Position numbers and translations under genes: made by a program. From positions 1-64,000 of the forward strand of contig JALBYC010000030.1 of NCBI GenBank assembly GCA_023212645.1: 64,000 nt of DNA, written 5' to 3'. Origin of the DNA: Farysia itapuensis. Lineage: Eukaryota > Basidiomycota > Ustilaginomycetes > Ustilaginales > Ustilaginaceae. Below, in pieces: positions 9,892 to 19,700 of this stretch. A model generated the notes under the pieces. The model was not told where the DNA came from, made no database searches, and saw only the letters and a list, made by a program, of their open reading frames with translations. The stretch's first letter is position 1. Every line of letters starts with the position of its first letter.

Positions 9892-9909
9892 ATACCACGT
9901 ATACCACGT
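9892..9909. promoter_or_regulatory. Tandem 9-bp direct repeat upstream of the LIP5 fusion
   Basis: ATACCACGT occurs twice head to tail, followed by a partial third copy, about 142-159 bp upstream of the fusion gene start. Read in gene direction it is ACGTGGTAT repeated, with an ACGTG core like that bound by bZIP or bHLH factors. A binding-site role is inference. Confidence 0.35.
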
Positions 9910-9991
9910 ACCGCGTTTCCTCACTCTTTCTCACTTCCGATGGATGGTATGCGGTGTGCTCTATAGTACAAAGATGGGGATACGGACCATG

Positions 9992-10708
9992 CTATGTGGC
10001 AAAGGTATGCCCCAACTTGAGCTGCTCTTCCAGCTTGCGAATCTCTTCGAGACTTTCGCTCTTGTCGATGGCTTCTTCTATCGCTTTTCGTTCTTGTGGC
10101 GTGAGCAGTCTCGCCCCACCACTGCCGTTGAGTCGGCCGGGCTCAAACGTTGTCTCCTTGCGGTCCAGCGCCATTTGCTTCTGCAGAGAGGCTGCTAGCG
10201 CGGATGGACGTCCGTCTGTTGTCTCCATGAGTTCTATTGCCAAAGCGCGCTCGCTGTCTTTGATGCGTTGGAAATCGAGTACTCTCACTTGCGGAAGCTT
10301 CCAGATGACAAAGTCCCGGTAGTGTTTCTCGCGACTGGCTGGATTGCCCATCAAGGAGAGAAACTCTAAGCTGGAGCAGTTTGCAAGGTGTGACAGCTCC
10401 GAGAGATCTGATAGCGAGTTGTTGGTCAGTGTCAATGTGTGCAGGGCGGGTAGGGTGTATGCTATGCGTGAGTCGATGCGAGTGATGAGATTGTTTCCTA
10501 GATGCAAAGCTTTGAGCTGCTGAAGAAGCGGGAAGTTGCCCAGGTATCGGATATCGTTGTCCGTCGCGTCTATGCAGTCATTTTGGTCTCTTGTTACACC
10601 CAAGTTCTCGATGGCGGGAATCTTGAGTCCTCGTAGATCCAGCTCGCGGTCCTTGAGTGTGTTAATGTAGGAACTGCGACTCGACAGCAACTCTGGTGTA
10701 AGCTTCAT
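9992..10708 (-). CDS. LEA1: U2 snRNP A' (leucine-rich repeat protein)
   Basis: Spliceosomal protein that pairs with U2 B'' on U2 snRNA stem-loop IV, acting in the nucleus. It has 238 residues, the normal length, with no intron. The start MKLTPELL and the following RELDLRGLKIPAIENLG match the family N-terminus. Leucine-rich repeats run to about residue 145 (LKALHLGNNLI, LHTLTLTNNSL, LEFLSLMGNPAS), followed by the LRR cap HYRDFVIWKLPQVRVLDFQRIK. The C-terminal helix (LTPQERKAIEEAIDKSESLEEIRKLEEQLKLG) is also typical. It is tandem with the LIP5 fusion on the minus strand; 241 bp lie between its stop and the fusion gene start. Confidence 0.95.
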   Translation of the reverse strand: MKLTPELLSSRSSYINTLKDRELDLRGLKIPAIENLGVTRDQNDCIDATDNDIRYLGNFPLLQQLKALHLGNNLITRIDSRIAYTLPALHTLTLTNNSLSDLSELSHLANCSSLEFLSLMGNPASREKHYRDFVIWKLPQVRVLDFQRIKDSERALAIELMETTDGRPSALAASLQKQMALDRKETTFEPGRLNGSGGARLLTPQERKAIEEAIDKSESLEEIRKLEEQLKLGHTFAT

Positions 10709-11638
10709 GTCGAATAGGCCTCTCGCGCAGGCGTAGCAGCTGCTGTAAGGATACGAGTGAAAGAGTCAATCAACGTGCCAGAGGAATTCTGATGAGAAGA
10801 AAGTGTGAAGTAGCGAGCAAGTGGTGTTGGGAACAATTCTGCTGCACGTGACTGTGCACCCTTCATTTGGTGTCGAAATTTGCAGACATTCTCAATCTCT
10901 TTCTTCCTCCCTCTTCCCTCCATCTACACAACTTTTCTGTCAATGCTCATGTGCTCTTGCTCCTCTGACGATGACTGTGACAATGTAGGACTGCAAGGTG
11001 CAGCTGTAATGCTTAGTTGCAATTCCCAATTTTCTCCCATCTCTGCGTCAAAGTAGCCGCCTTTCCTCCCTTCTCCCCCGTGTACGGACCTATTATGCCC
11101 GCTTTGCGCTTTTCCATGCCATTTTGCGGTTCCTGAAGGGTCCCATATCAACTCGTCTCTGGCGAGACTTGTCTAGCTACTTGATCGTACTACACATTCG
11201 GTCGATTAGCTGGGCAGGTTCGCATTGTCTGCCCGTTTTGCGACCTGTGCGCTGCCTGCGAACAGGCCCTGGGCAGGCTCTGCCACATCCTAGCTTTTCG
11301 CATAGGCACCTCGTGATGCGCTCGATGCTCTACATCTTCTACTATACTGCAGCAGCCAGCTCATCTGCGTCTGCGCATGTGCGCGTGTGCGTGTGCGCGT
11401 GTGCAGTGTGCTTCAGCAACAACGTGAGTCTAACAGGTTCTATCCTCGAGTAGTGGTCGATCGGGCCGATCGTCCGAGTCACATAGTGACCAGTCGTGAA
11501 TGCGCCATCGTCGTGTGCTTGTGTTTGTCCTTTAGTATTGTCATGCATCCGGCGCATCGTCGCTGGTCTCGTTGCACGGTGGTACTAGAAGACGCTGCAG
11601 CCAGTCATGCTGAACTCGAGCGTCGGCCAAAGTCCGCT
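10709..11638. other. Gene-free 930 bp between LEA1 and the MFS gene
   Basis: Divergent upstream region of LEA1 (minus) and the MFS gene (plus). It holds a pyrimidine-rich stretch (about 10885-10925), a 38-codon plus-strand ORF starting at 10942 that could be an upstream ORF but resembles nothing, and an alternating purine-pyrimidine tract (separate entry). No RNA gene seen. Confidence 0.6.
11372..11405. repeat. 34-bp alternating purine-pyrimidine tract
   Basis: Perfectly alternating TG/CG/CA steps over 34 bases, of the kind that can adopt Z-DNA. It lies about 235-265 bp upstream of the likely MFS start codon, inside its promoter or 5' leader. Confidence 0.8.
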
Positions 11639-13060
11639 ATGCCATCCAAAACAGCTCAGAAATATGCCGACATAGGCACAGAAGAAATGGGCCGATCAGA
11701 GGAGGCGGCGTCGCCATCGCAGGAGGCCGTGGATCCTGACCATTTGCCACCCGTCTCGCAAAGCCTGGTTGTGCTGCTACTCAACTTTCTGCTCAACATT
11801 ACATTCTTTATCATTGTGCCGACGTCTGCGTCGTATGCCAACGAGTTGGGAGCATCCACTTGGTTCTCTGGTCTGACGATCGGCATCAGTACGCTCATTG
11901 CCGGATTGTTCCTGGTACCTTTCTCTCGGCGATATGCGCAAGCATACCGCTTCCCGTTCCTGTTCAGTACGGTCTGCTTTATCGTCGGCGAAATTGTGTA
12001 CGCTCTGGCCGGTGTGGCCGACACTGCATGGCTCATGTTCCTGGGTCGAGTCATCCTAGGTGCTGGCTTCGTGTCGTGGATGTACGTCAAAAAATTCATG
12101 ACCGACTCGATCGTCGTGGGCACATCCAAGAGGACAATGATGTCTGCCTGTCTGGTGACCACACAGGTAGGCGGCATGGCCGTTGGACCTTTCATCGGCG
12201 GACTGCTGTCGAAGCAGGTGCAACCAATGACAGACCAACACCGGCTTTGGAACGGCTTCACGGCATCTGGATGGATCATGGCCGGAGTATGGCTCGGGTT
12301 CTTCGCCCTCACCTGGGCTGTGTTCCACGACCCGATTCCTCCTCACGCCAGTGAGGTGGAGATGTCACCAACAAGGAACAAGCACTCTAATCGCTCGTCT
12401 ACTCCAGGGCCGAGTTTACGGATGTTGGTCAAGGAGCTGAACGCGATGCAAAAGTTCAGTGTCTTCACCATGTGCTGGTTCTCGATGGTCAACTTCCTCG
12501 TGCTGGGCGCGTGGGAATCGAATCTTCCCGTCTTTGGTCGCATTCGCTTTGGATGGTCCGAGTACAACGCTGGTAACGTGATAGCACTGGGAGGCGTGGC
12601 GACATTGCCGATCTTGTTCACGCTCGTATTCGTGGCCAAGTACATACAAGACCGTTTGATATTGGCAGCCGGCTTGCTCTTCGGTCTGCTCGGTCTGTCG
12701 CTACACATGGGCAGTCTCGAAAGTCCGGCAAAGTCGGCCGTAGGCTTACTTGCTAGCTCGAGCCCGATTAACTTTGGCTCCCTCTTCACCAGCTGGTTCT
12801 TTGTTGCGCTGGGCTACAACATGCTCACTACCATCACCCTCTCACTCCTGTCCAAGCAAATTCCAGCCAAGTTCAACGGCTTGACGTCCACCGTGATCCA
12901 GCTCAGCAACTACACCGGCCGTATCACGGGCGCTCTCTGGGGTACCACGGTCTATCAGGTGGGACAATTTGGTATCGTGTCGCTCGAGATGGCGGTGACG
13001 CTCATCGGTGCTTTCCTGGTCGGCTTTATGTGGCGCAAGATGGATGTGCAAAAAGGATGA
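11639..13060 (+). CDS. MFS transporter, SPX-MFS/MFSD8-like
   Basis: Membrane transporter of 473 residues from the ATG at 11639; an in-frame ATG at 11543 would add 32 residues. A hydrophilic N-tail is followed by about 11-12 hydrophobic segments beginning at LVVLLLNFLLNITFFIIVP. The pattern SYANELGAS ... WFSGLTIG, then the KKFMTDS loop and GGMAVGPFIGGLL, resembles the transporter half of vacuolar SPX-MFS (PHT5) and MFSD8/CLN7 proteins, but no SPX domain is present. A hydrophilic central loop (EMSPTRNKHSNRSST) separates the two six-helix halves. Substrate unknown; a vacuolar location is a guess from family resemblance. No intron seen. Confidence 0.82.
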   Translation: MPSKTAQKYADIGTEEMGRSEEAASPSQEAVDPDHLPPVSQSLVVLLLNFLLNITFFIIVPTSASYANELGASTWFSGLTIGISTLIAGLFLVPFSRRYAQAYRFPFLFSTVCFIVGEIVYALAGVADTAWLMFLGRVILGAGFVSWMYVKKFMTDSIVVGTSKRTMMSACLVTTQVGGMAVGPFIGGLLSKQVQPMTDQHRLWNGFTASGWIMAGVWLGFFALTWAVFHDPIPPHASEVEMSPTRNKHSNRSSTPGPSLRMLVKELNAMQKFSVFTMCWFSMVNFLVLGAWESNLPVFGRIRFGWSEYNAGNVIALGGVATLPILFTLVFVAKYIQDRLILAAGLLFGLLGLSLHMGSLESPAKSAVGLLASSSPINFGSLFTSWFFVALGYNMLTTITLSLLSKQIPAKFNGLTSTVIQLSNYTGRITGALWGTTVYQVGQFGIVSLEMAVTLIGAFLVGFMWRKMDVQKG

Positions 13061-13592
13061 TGCATTGAGTCGTTAGAGGAATGTAATAGACTAGTCACAG
13101 GAATCTTTGCGCCCGTGTGCTGTCGATGACAGCTCTTCTTTGCCTGCTGTGAAAGGATATGCAGGTGACCCCTGAGTGCAGGGCCTCGGGAAGCCAGTTC
13201 GGGTATTGCGACACGCGATGTTTGTTTCAGTGTAAATTAGGACCCTTGTTGCGGTTTACCTTGGGTTTCCACAGATGCGCAGACGATAGAAGATACACGC
13301 AAATCGCCCTTTCTCACGACTACTTCAGTCTGCGGGGCTCACACTGGTGTGCGGAAGACGAGGGACGGATCTGCCGACTTGAGACGAAGGGTTTCCAGAG
13401 AAAGTGGGAGATGCGAGAGACGGTGGAAAAGCGGTCTGAGAGGGGAAAAAAGACCCCGAGTGAGCGACGGATGCTCCGCGTGTTGCGGCCAAATAAGTGA
13501 TTTCTATTCGAGGAGATTCCGAGTGTGCGTTCATCCACTCCTTCGCATCACAGTGCCAAGATGTACGGCTACTGATCACACGTGTCGATCAT
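13061..13592. other. Gene-free 532 bp upstream of the RhoGAP gene
   Basis: Tandem intergenic region holding the MFS 3' end and the RhoGAP promoter. Short ORFs here are not conserved-looking. No repeat or RNA gene seen. Confidence 0.6.
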
Positions 13593-16538
13593 ATGACCAC
13601 GATGCAGTCGCAGTCGCAGACGCAGGCAGCACGCAATTTAGCGGACGAGTCGGTCGATTCGGCCAGCTTCGCAACACCGCAGTCGACACCGCCAGAGCAA
13701 AGCACACCACCCGCGGGCTCAAAGACAGCCACTGCAACTCTCTCAGCCGCCTTTGCCTCGCTCTGGGGCACCTACCATCAGCAACAAAAGGAGGCAGGAC
13801 CTTCGCGTCAGGTCGCCGCACCTCCAGCTCAAACAGGATGGGGAAGTCTGCTCAGCTGGGGTCCTACCTCCGGAAAGCAACAGCGCAAAGCACCGCGACA
13901 GCAACACAATGAGCAATCGACTTTTGCGTCGCCCGCTCGCGCTCCACGTAACAAGTCTAGAGGCGCGATTCCTTTCAACATCTCAGCACCGCTGGAGGCG
14001 ACACCGCCTTCGCGTGACTCGCCAGCTTCTCGCTATGACTCTGTATCGCCTAGGCGCAAGCCGCTGCAAGGCTTGTTTGAAGATGAGCCGCCTTCGCCGT
14101 CCAGTCCTCGCTCGCCAACAAGGCAAATGGCACAGGACAGCCCCGTGTCTCCCCAAAACGACTCGCCCTCAACAGCTTACGCGACTTTGTCTCGACTACA
14201 GCACAAGGCATCATCGGGTGCTCTTCGCTCTGGTTCCGGTTTCGTCTGGTCTTCCGCTCCTACATCGAGCACCAGCTCGCCCGCTGCCTCCCAAAAGCCA
14301 CCGGCAAATTGGACGCAAGCCATCCAGAAGGCGGAAAAGCTTGACTCTTACGTCAGGCGTATCGTCTTTCAGGCCGGTCTGGACTACGAGACACGCCCCA
14401 TGGTTGTCTTGGCTGCTTGCTGTCTGCCGGATCCCAAGGAGGTTGATTATGACGCGCTTCTCGACCGAATCATGGACATCATGGATCTGTTTGTTGAAAA
14501 CGACTACACCGTCATCTACTTTGCTGGCGGCGGGCGTCACCGACCAGGATGGAACTGGATCTGGAGAGCATACAAGCGACTTGATCGCAAGTTTCGCAAG
14601 AATCTCAAAAAGCTTTACATTGTGCACCCGACGTTCTTCACTCGGTCCCTCTTGCAATTCGTCAATACTGGAGCCTACTTTATATCTCCCAAGTTCTCCA
14701 AAAAAGTCACGCAGCTGTACACTCTTAGCGCGCTGGCCGAAAATGTGCCTCTGACGCAGATTGACATCCCGCCAGAGGTATTGCAGTGGAACACCAAGTA
14801 CGAAAAACAAGTCGTTATTCCAGATAAAGATGCGGGGCACGACCACAGAACCAACTCGAGCAGGATTTTTGGGGTCGATCTGGTTCAGCTGATGGGCGAA
14901 TTTGGCGAAAGCGGAGGCGTGCCACGTGTTGTTCGCGATTGCGTCGAGGCCATCCTGGGCGATTTCGACGGCATCAAGCCTGCGGAAGTCGAAGGCATCT
15001 TTCGTCGATCACCTTCGTCAGCCCTGCTCAAGACGGCACAAGAGAGCTACGACCGAGGACATCCGGTCAGTCTGGTCCAGTATCGCGACCCACATATTCC
15101 CGCTGTTCTCCTCAAAATCTTTCTGCGCTCGCTGCCCAGACCGATCTTTCCTGCAAGTCTGTACGGCTTGATTCGAGCATGTCCTGCGCCTCCAATGATC
15201 TCTGCCGACTCAGACGACAAGTCGCATCTAACGCAGTCTCTCGACACAATTGACTATTTGCGGACCAAACTGCTTCCCGCTATCCAGCCCCCGTGCTCTG
15301 GCATTTTACTCTCATACGTTCTGGAAATGTTGCACAGGGTTTCGCAGCACAGCGATATCAACAAGATGGACGCTGCCAACTTGGCCACCGTCATTGCGCC
15401 CAATCTTGTGTCCAGCGGCAACGCAATGCGGGACGTACTTATCTGCAAGGTCGAGGGTATTGGATCTATGTCCTCCCCAGTCACGCCAAACACTGCAGAT
15501 TTCACCCATTCCAGAAAGGCGTCTCTGACCTCGACGCTCAACGGTCCATCTACAACACTGGGTTCGATCCTGCGATTCTGCATAGAAAGGTACTACGAGA
15601 TTTTTGACGAGACAAGTTTCGAGCCACAGGTGGCGGGAGACGGCATCGGTCGTGAGGCGCGCAGTCGATCGTCTTCTGTGCAGGACCGTGCTGGATTTGG
15701 CCCAGCTGATGCGTACGGAGGCACGCACAAGCGCGGCGATTCAGTTGCCTCGAACGGGTCCGGACTTTCGCTCTCCCACCCATCGTCGCCCTTTATGACG
15801 GGGTTCACCCCGACCATGACAGCGGGAGGCGTGGAAGAGGAGGACGACCGAAAGTCGTTTGCTGCATCGCGCAGTATCACGTCGCGCGAGGGCTACCGTG
15901 CACCAGGTGGACTGGCGAACCGTGGCACAATAGGGCGCAACTCTAGCGGCTCCCTGCGTCTTACGAAAGGCCGATTGGGGAGCAACACGAATCTGCGTGG
16001 GAGCTTTGCGCCGACTAGTAGTTCCGGTTTAGCGCGTCACGCGGGCGCGGGTGGTGGCGCGGTGACGCCATCTCCGACGACAGCGACATTTTTCGAGACC
16101 GATGGCCTCACGTCCCAGTTGAGCGGGGTTACTCTGACGGGCGCGAATGCGACGGGCATGTTCAGCTCGCCCATGTCCGATGTTCCACCACAGCGTGGCG
16201 GCGCCACTCCCACTGGAGAACAGTCGTCACCTACATCTCCATCGTCCATCTCGCCTTTTCAGCCAAGCCACGGGGTCGTGACAAGCGGCGGCGGAGGTAG
16301 ATCAAGTCTTGCATCACACGGTCTTGCATCACACGGATCTGTGTTGGTTGAGAACGACGACGAGGACGCGGACGCTGTTTCGCCCGCCGGCACGAACGCT
16401 GACCACGCCGACCTGGACGGCGACACCCAAGTCGCAGCGCTTCAACCAACCGGCACAACAGCACGTCGCCGCTCCACACGTACCGAACTGTCCGAAGTCG
16501 CAGAAGCCGAAGACGACGATAACGACGATACACGCTGA
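13593..16538 (+). CDS. ECM25: CRAL-TRIO (Sec14-like) and RhoGAP domain protein
   Basis: A 981-residue putative GTPase-activating protein for Rho/Cdc42-type GTPases, in the architecture of yeast Ecm25 and animal ARHGAP1/8. Residues 1-250 are disordered, Ser/Pro/Gln-rich. About 262-405 form a Sec14-like lipid-binding fold (MVVLAACCLPDPKEVDY, YTVIYFAGGG, KLYIVHPTFFTRSL). About 426-620 form the RhoGAP domain, with arginine finger R471 in GIFRRSP, the LLKIFLRSLPRP helix and MDAANLATVIAPNL. The C-terminal third is disordered, Ser/Gly/Thr-rich, with a duplicated SLASHG unit and an acidic end. The start at 13593 (ATG ACC ACG ATG) was chosen because upstream in-frame sequence looks non-coding. The symbol is by architecture. 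Confidence 0.87.
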   Translation: MTTMQSQSQTQAARNLADESVDSASFATPQSTPPEQSTPPAGSKTATATLSAAFASLWGTYHQQQKEAGPSRQVAAPPAQTGWGSLLSWGPTSGKQQRKAPRQQHNEQSTFASPARAPRNKSRGAIPFNISAPLEATPPSRDSPASRYDSVSPRRKPLQGLFEDEPPSPSSPRSPTRQMAQDSPVSPQNDSPSTAYATLSRLQHKASSGALRSGSGFVWSSAPTSSTSSPAASQKPPANWTQAIQKAEKLDSYVRRIVFQAGLDYETRPMVVLAACCLPDPKEVDYDALLDRIMDIMDLFVENDYTVIYFAGGGRHRPGWNWIWRAYKRLDRKFRKNLKKLYIVHPTFFTRSLLQFVNTGAYFISPKFSKKVTQLYTLSALAENVPLTQIDIPPEVLQWNTKYEKQVVIPDKDAGHDHRTNSSRIFGVDLVQLMGEFGESGGVPRVVRDCVEAILGDFDGIKPAEVEGIFRRSPSSALLKTAQESYDRGHPVSLVQYRDPHIPAVLLKIFLRSLPRPIFPASLYGLIRACPAPPMISADSDDKSHLTQSLDTIDYLRTKLLPAIQPPCSGILLSYVLEMLHRVSQHSDINKMDAANLATVIAPNLVSSGNAMRDVLICKVEGIGSMSSPVTPNTADFTHSRKASLTSTLNGPSTTLGSILRFCIERYYEIFDETSFEPQVAGDGIGREARSRSSSVQDRAGFGPADAYGGTHKRGDSVASNGSGLSLSHPSSPFMTGFTPTMTAGGVEEEDDRKSFAASRSITSREGYRAPGGLANRGTIGRNSSGSLRLTKGRLGSNTNLRGSFAPTSSSGLARHAGAGGGAVTPSPTTATFFETDGLTSQLSGVTLTGANATGMFSSPMSDVPPQRGGATPTGEQSSPTSPSSISPFQPSHGVVTSGGGGRSSLASHGLASHGSVLVENDDEDADAVSPAGTNADHADLDGDTQVAALQPTGTTARRRSTRTELSEVAEAEDDDNDDTR
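16306..16335 (+). repeat. Perfect 15-bp tandem duplication inside the RhoGAP gene
   Basis: GTCTTGCATCACACG occurs twice without a gap. The unit is five codons, so it keeps the frame and duplicates a SLASHG-like segment in the disordered C-terminal region. It looks like a recent slippage event. Confidence 0.95.
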
Positions 16539-16706
16539 GAAACACCTTTAACCCCCTTCCGCGGCTACACACATAGTTGCCCTTCTTTCTGTACTTGTAC
16601 CAGCCCAGCCACTATCGCAGGAGAAATCTCCAGGGGAAAGCCAAGCAAACAACATTACTCTTTTTCGTCATACCGTAGTGATACAGTGCTATGTGGGGGA
16701 AGGGAA

Positions 16707-16718
16707 GGGGGGGGGGGG
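16707..16718. repeat. G12 tract between convergent RhoGAP and YTA7 genes
   Basis: A run of 12 G flanked by more G-rich sequence, starting 33 bp beyond the YTA7 stop. In the YTA7 transcript it would be a C tract in the 3' UTR. The gap between the two genes is only 213 bp. Confidence 0.9.
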
Positions 16719-16751
16719 TTTGGCCGGCGCTGGAGAGAGGGAGGGGGCGGG

Positions 16752-19700
16752 TTAGTGGCGGTGGTGGTGGTGATTGGCGGGGATGTTGTTGTTTTCGCGT
16801 AGGACGGCTGCGTGGCTTTTGCGTGCGATTTGGGCGAGCGAGTCGAGAAGGGGGTCTCTGTTCCAGTGGGAGCGGTGAGACCAGATTGCGTTGAAGCAGG
16901 CTGCGCGGAGTCTGCTCATCTGATCGACGGTGGTGTTGTCGGAAGCGGTGGAGGTGAGAATGTACTGCTGGAGGGCGGAGAATTTGTCGGAGCTGTAGGT
17001 GAAAGGTGGATGAGGCTGGTGGTGTTGGGGGGAGGTAGTGGGCTGTGGCGCGGGTGGTAGACCGTTGGGAGGTGGTGGAGAGGTGTGGGTGGCGTCGGCG
17101 GTGGTGGTGGTGATTTGGTCAATGTCCATCATCCGCGCGCGTTTTCGCGACTCGTCTTCGCCATCACCTCCCACGCCTGCGGTAACAACCGGCGACATAG
17201 CCTCACCAGACGACCCCCGCTTCTCCTCCTCACCCTCCCTGTTGGAACTGGAAATGCTCCTCTGTCGTTTACTCCCACGCTCAATCGCCGTAAGATCAAC
17301 AGCGCTGGCCAGCACTTCGGGCTCTTTGCCTGCAATTCGCGCGCTCGAGCGTTCGCCTTTAGCCGCTTCCGCCGCTTTTTTTGCCGTCTCTTCGGCCGAT
17401 GCCTTTGCCTTTTCCGTTGCTTCTTGCGCTTCACGTTCCCGTGCTACCTGTCGTTGCGCCATTCGATCGCATTCTTCCCGGAATCCAGCATCGATGTACT
17501 GATCCATAAGGATAATGGCCAGATTGCGCATCTGGTGTGCTTTAAAGACGCGGTCTTTGTCCACCTCGGCTGCTTGTTCAGCGTTTTCCACAATTTTCTG
17601 AATGTCGCCCATAAAGTCGGCGCAGGTCAGGTAGGAGTTGTAGTAGAGACGTTTTTGCATTTTTTCCAGTGTCATGGTCCAGATGGGCATGGTGCGGGTG
17701 ACGTAGGCGTCGCCATCGTCGTTGACAGCAGCGGCGCCGCCTCCGGTAGAGGTGTCGCCTGCGGCATCCACATCGATTACGGCGCTTGCACCACCCGCTT
17801 GCGTTCCGTTGGTCTGCGAGGCGAGCGGGAAAGCATGACCAGGCGCGGGCGAAGAGCCCGGCGCATCCATGTCTTGGCTGTCATGATGCCCGTTGGCAAA
17901 AGGAAGCACCGCGTCCGCATTTGCCATGACTACATCGTCACCCGACGGAGCAGCAGCAGGCTCTGCATCGTCTTGGTCGCTTTCAGCTTTGGCAGAGGTC
18001 ATGAATTGAGCGGCAGTGATTCCTCTAGTCACCTCGGGCTCCGGCGCGGGTACTTCCTCGCCATCGCTCTGGCCATCGTTGGCTTGAGCATTCGCATCCG
18101 GCCGGTAGTAGCGTAGCTCGATGGTCCATTTCCCCTTCTCCTTCGTCCACTCGAATTGCTGCGTCAGGTCACGCAGGTTGTACTCGTCCCACACATCCCG
18201 CGTGAACTTTTTGAACTTTTTGCGAAGCTCGGCGAGCACAGGGCCGAGACGGTATTTGAGGTGCTCGAGAAGGCGTGTGTCGCTTTCGGCCTGCTGTTGC
18301 AGTTCTGCTTGCGTCAGTTTCCGAGGCGGTCGGGGCGGCGCTTTTGGCAAGTCTTCCAAGACACGCTTGCGTCGAGGCAGTGCATCCGGGAACTCGATCG
18401 GAGGACGAACAGCGTGGTCAAAGATTTCTTGGAAAAACACTCTTCGTTGGGCATCCGTCGGTGGCGTGACTTCTACCACGTCGTCCTCTAAGAAGTTGAA
18501 CCAGCCTCGTACTTCTTCGTCCAGCTCTTCGAGCGGCGCTTCGGCTATACCCAACAGCATCACGGGATCTGCGTCTGTGAGGCCGTCGAGCAGCGCTTTG
18601 AACGTTGTCTTGACGCTCTCAGACACGGAACGAGACCAATGTACGATGCTGGGTAGGTACAAGACACTGGGTTTGTGACGTTTTGCTTCGACGAAGAGCT
18701 GGATGACGGCCGCCTCGGGTGTTCGGGCACTGTCTCCGAGAAGGGTGCCGACGTCCATGGATTGTACGTGGAAGCCCTCGAGATGTTGCAACAAGGCTGC
18801 GCCAATTGAGCTCTGACCCATTCCGACGCCACCATGAACAAGCATTCGCGGTCGGTAGACACGTTGAGCCTCAAAGGACTGCAACAGCATCTCGCGTCCA
18901 AAACCACGGTCACCTGCAAGCATGTCGGCGGCAGACAGTCCGGAGGTCAAGCCGTTGGGCATAAAGACATCGTCTTCGTACAGGGCTTCTTCCAGCGGGT
19001 TGCGCTTAGACACGGGCGGAAGGAGTTTGTCCAGTACGGCAATAGCATGATCGACAACCGGACCGAGGAGAGGGACCAGTCGCTCGGGAAGACGGGCAGC
19101 GGACGACGCCGTTGCCCTTGCAGACGAAGCTACAATCTTGTTGACCGACATCATGAAATCTTTCGCGTCTACCTGAATCGAGGCAGGGTCGAGCAGCAAG
19201 CGATCCGTGGTCGAGTAAATTTGCGGATATCTTCGCTGGATGGCGTTGAGGGCAGCTTCGGTACACAGTGCTCGCAGGTCGGCACCACCGTAGCCCTTGG
19301 TGACTTCGGCGAGATTGTTCTTGAAGCTGTCGTCCAGGGGAGGTTCCCACTTGCTCGTGTGAATATTGATGATGCTTTTCCGGGCATCCAGGGAAGGGAG
19401 GGGGAAGTAGAATTCTCGATCAAAGCGACCAGGACGACGCAAGGCAGGGTCAACACTGTCAGGTCTGTTGGTTGCGCCAATGACGACCACCTGACCTCGA
19501 CCATCCATACCGTCCATGAGAGCGAGCATGGTGCTGACGATGCTCGCATGGATCTGGTCCTGCTTGCTAGATCGGACAGGCGCTAGACCGTCGATCTCGT
19601 CGAAAAAGATGATGCTTGGCTGCGAGTTTCGCGCTTCTTCAAACAGTAGACGCAGCTGACGTTCCGCTTCACCGACCCATTTGGAGAGGCAGTCGGCGCC

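Noticed and set aside
13753..14754. A 333-codon plus-strand ORF overlapping the RhoGAP gene
   Set aside because: Out of frame with clear CRAL-TRIO/RhoGAP coding sequence; Arg/Ser-rich shadow.
17085..18116. A 343-codon plus-strand ORF inside the YTA7 region
   Set aside because: Lies fully antisense to YTA7 coding sequence; Arg/Phe-rich composition typical of a shadow frame.
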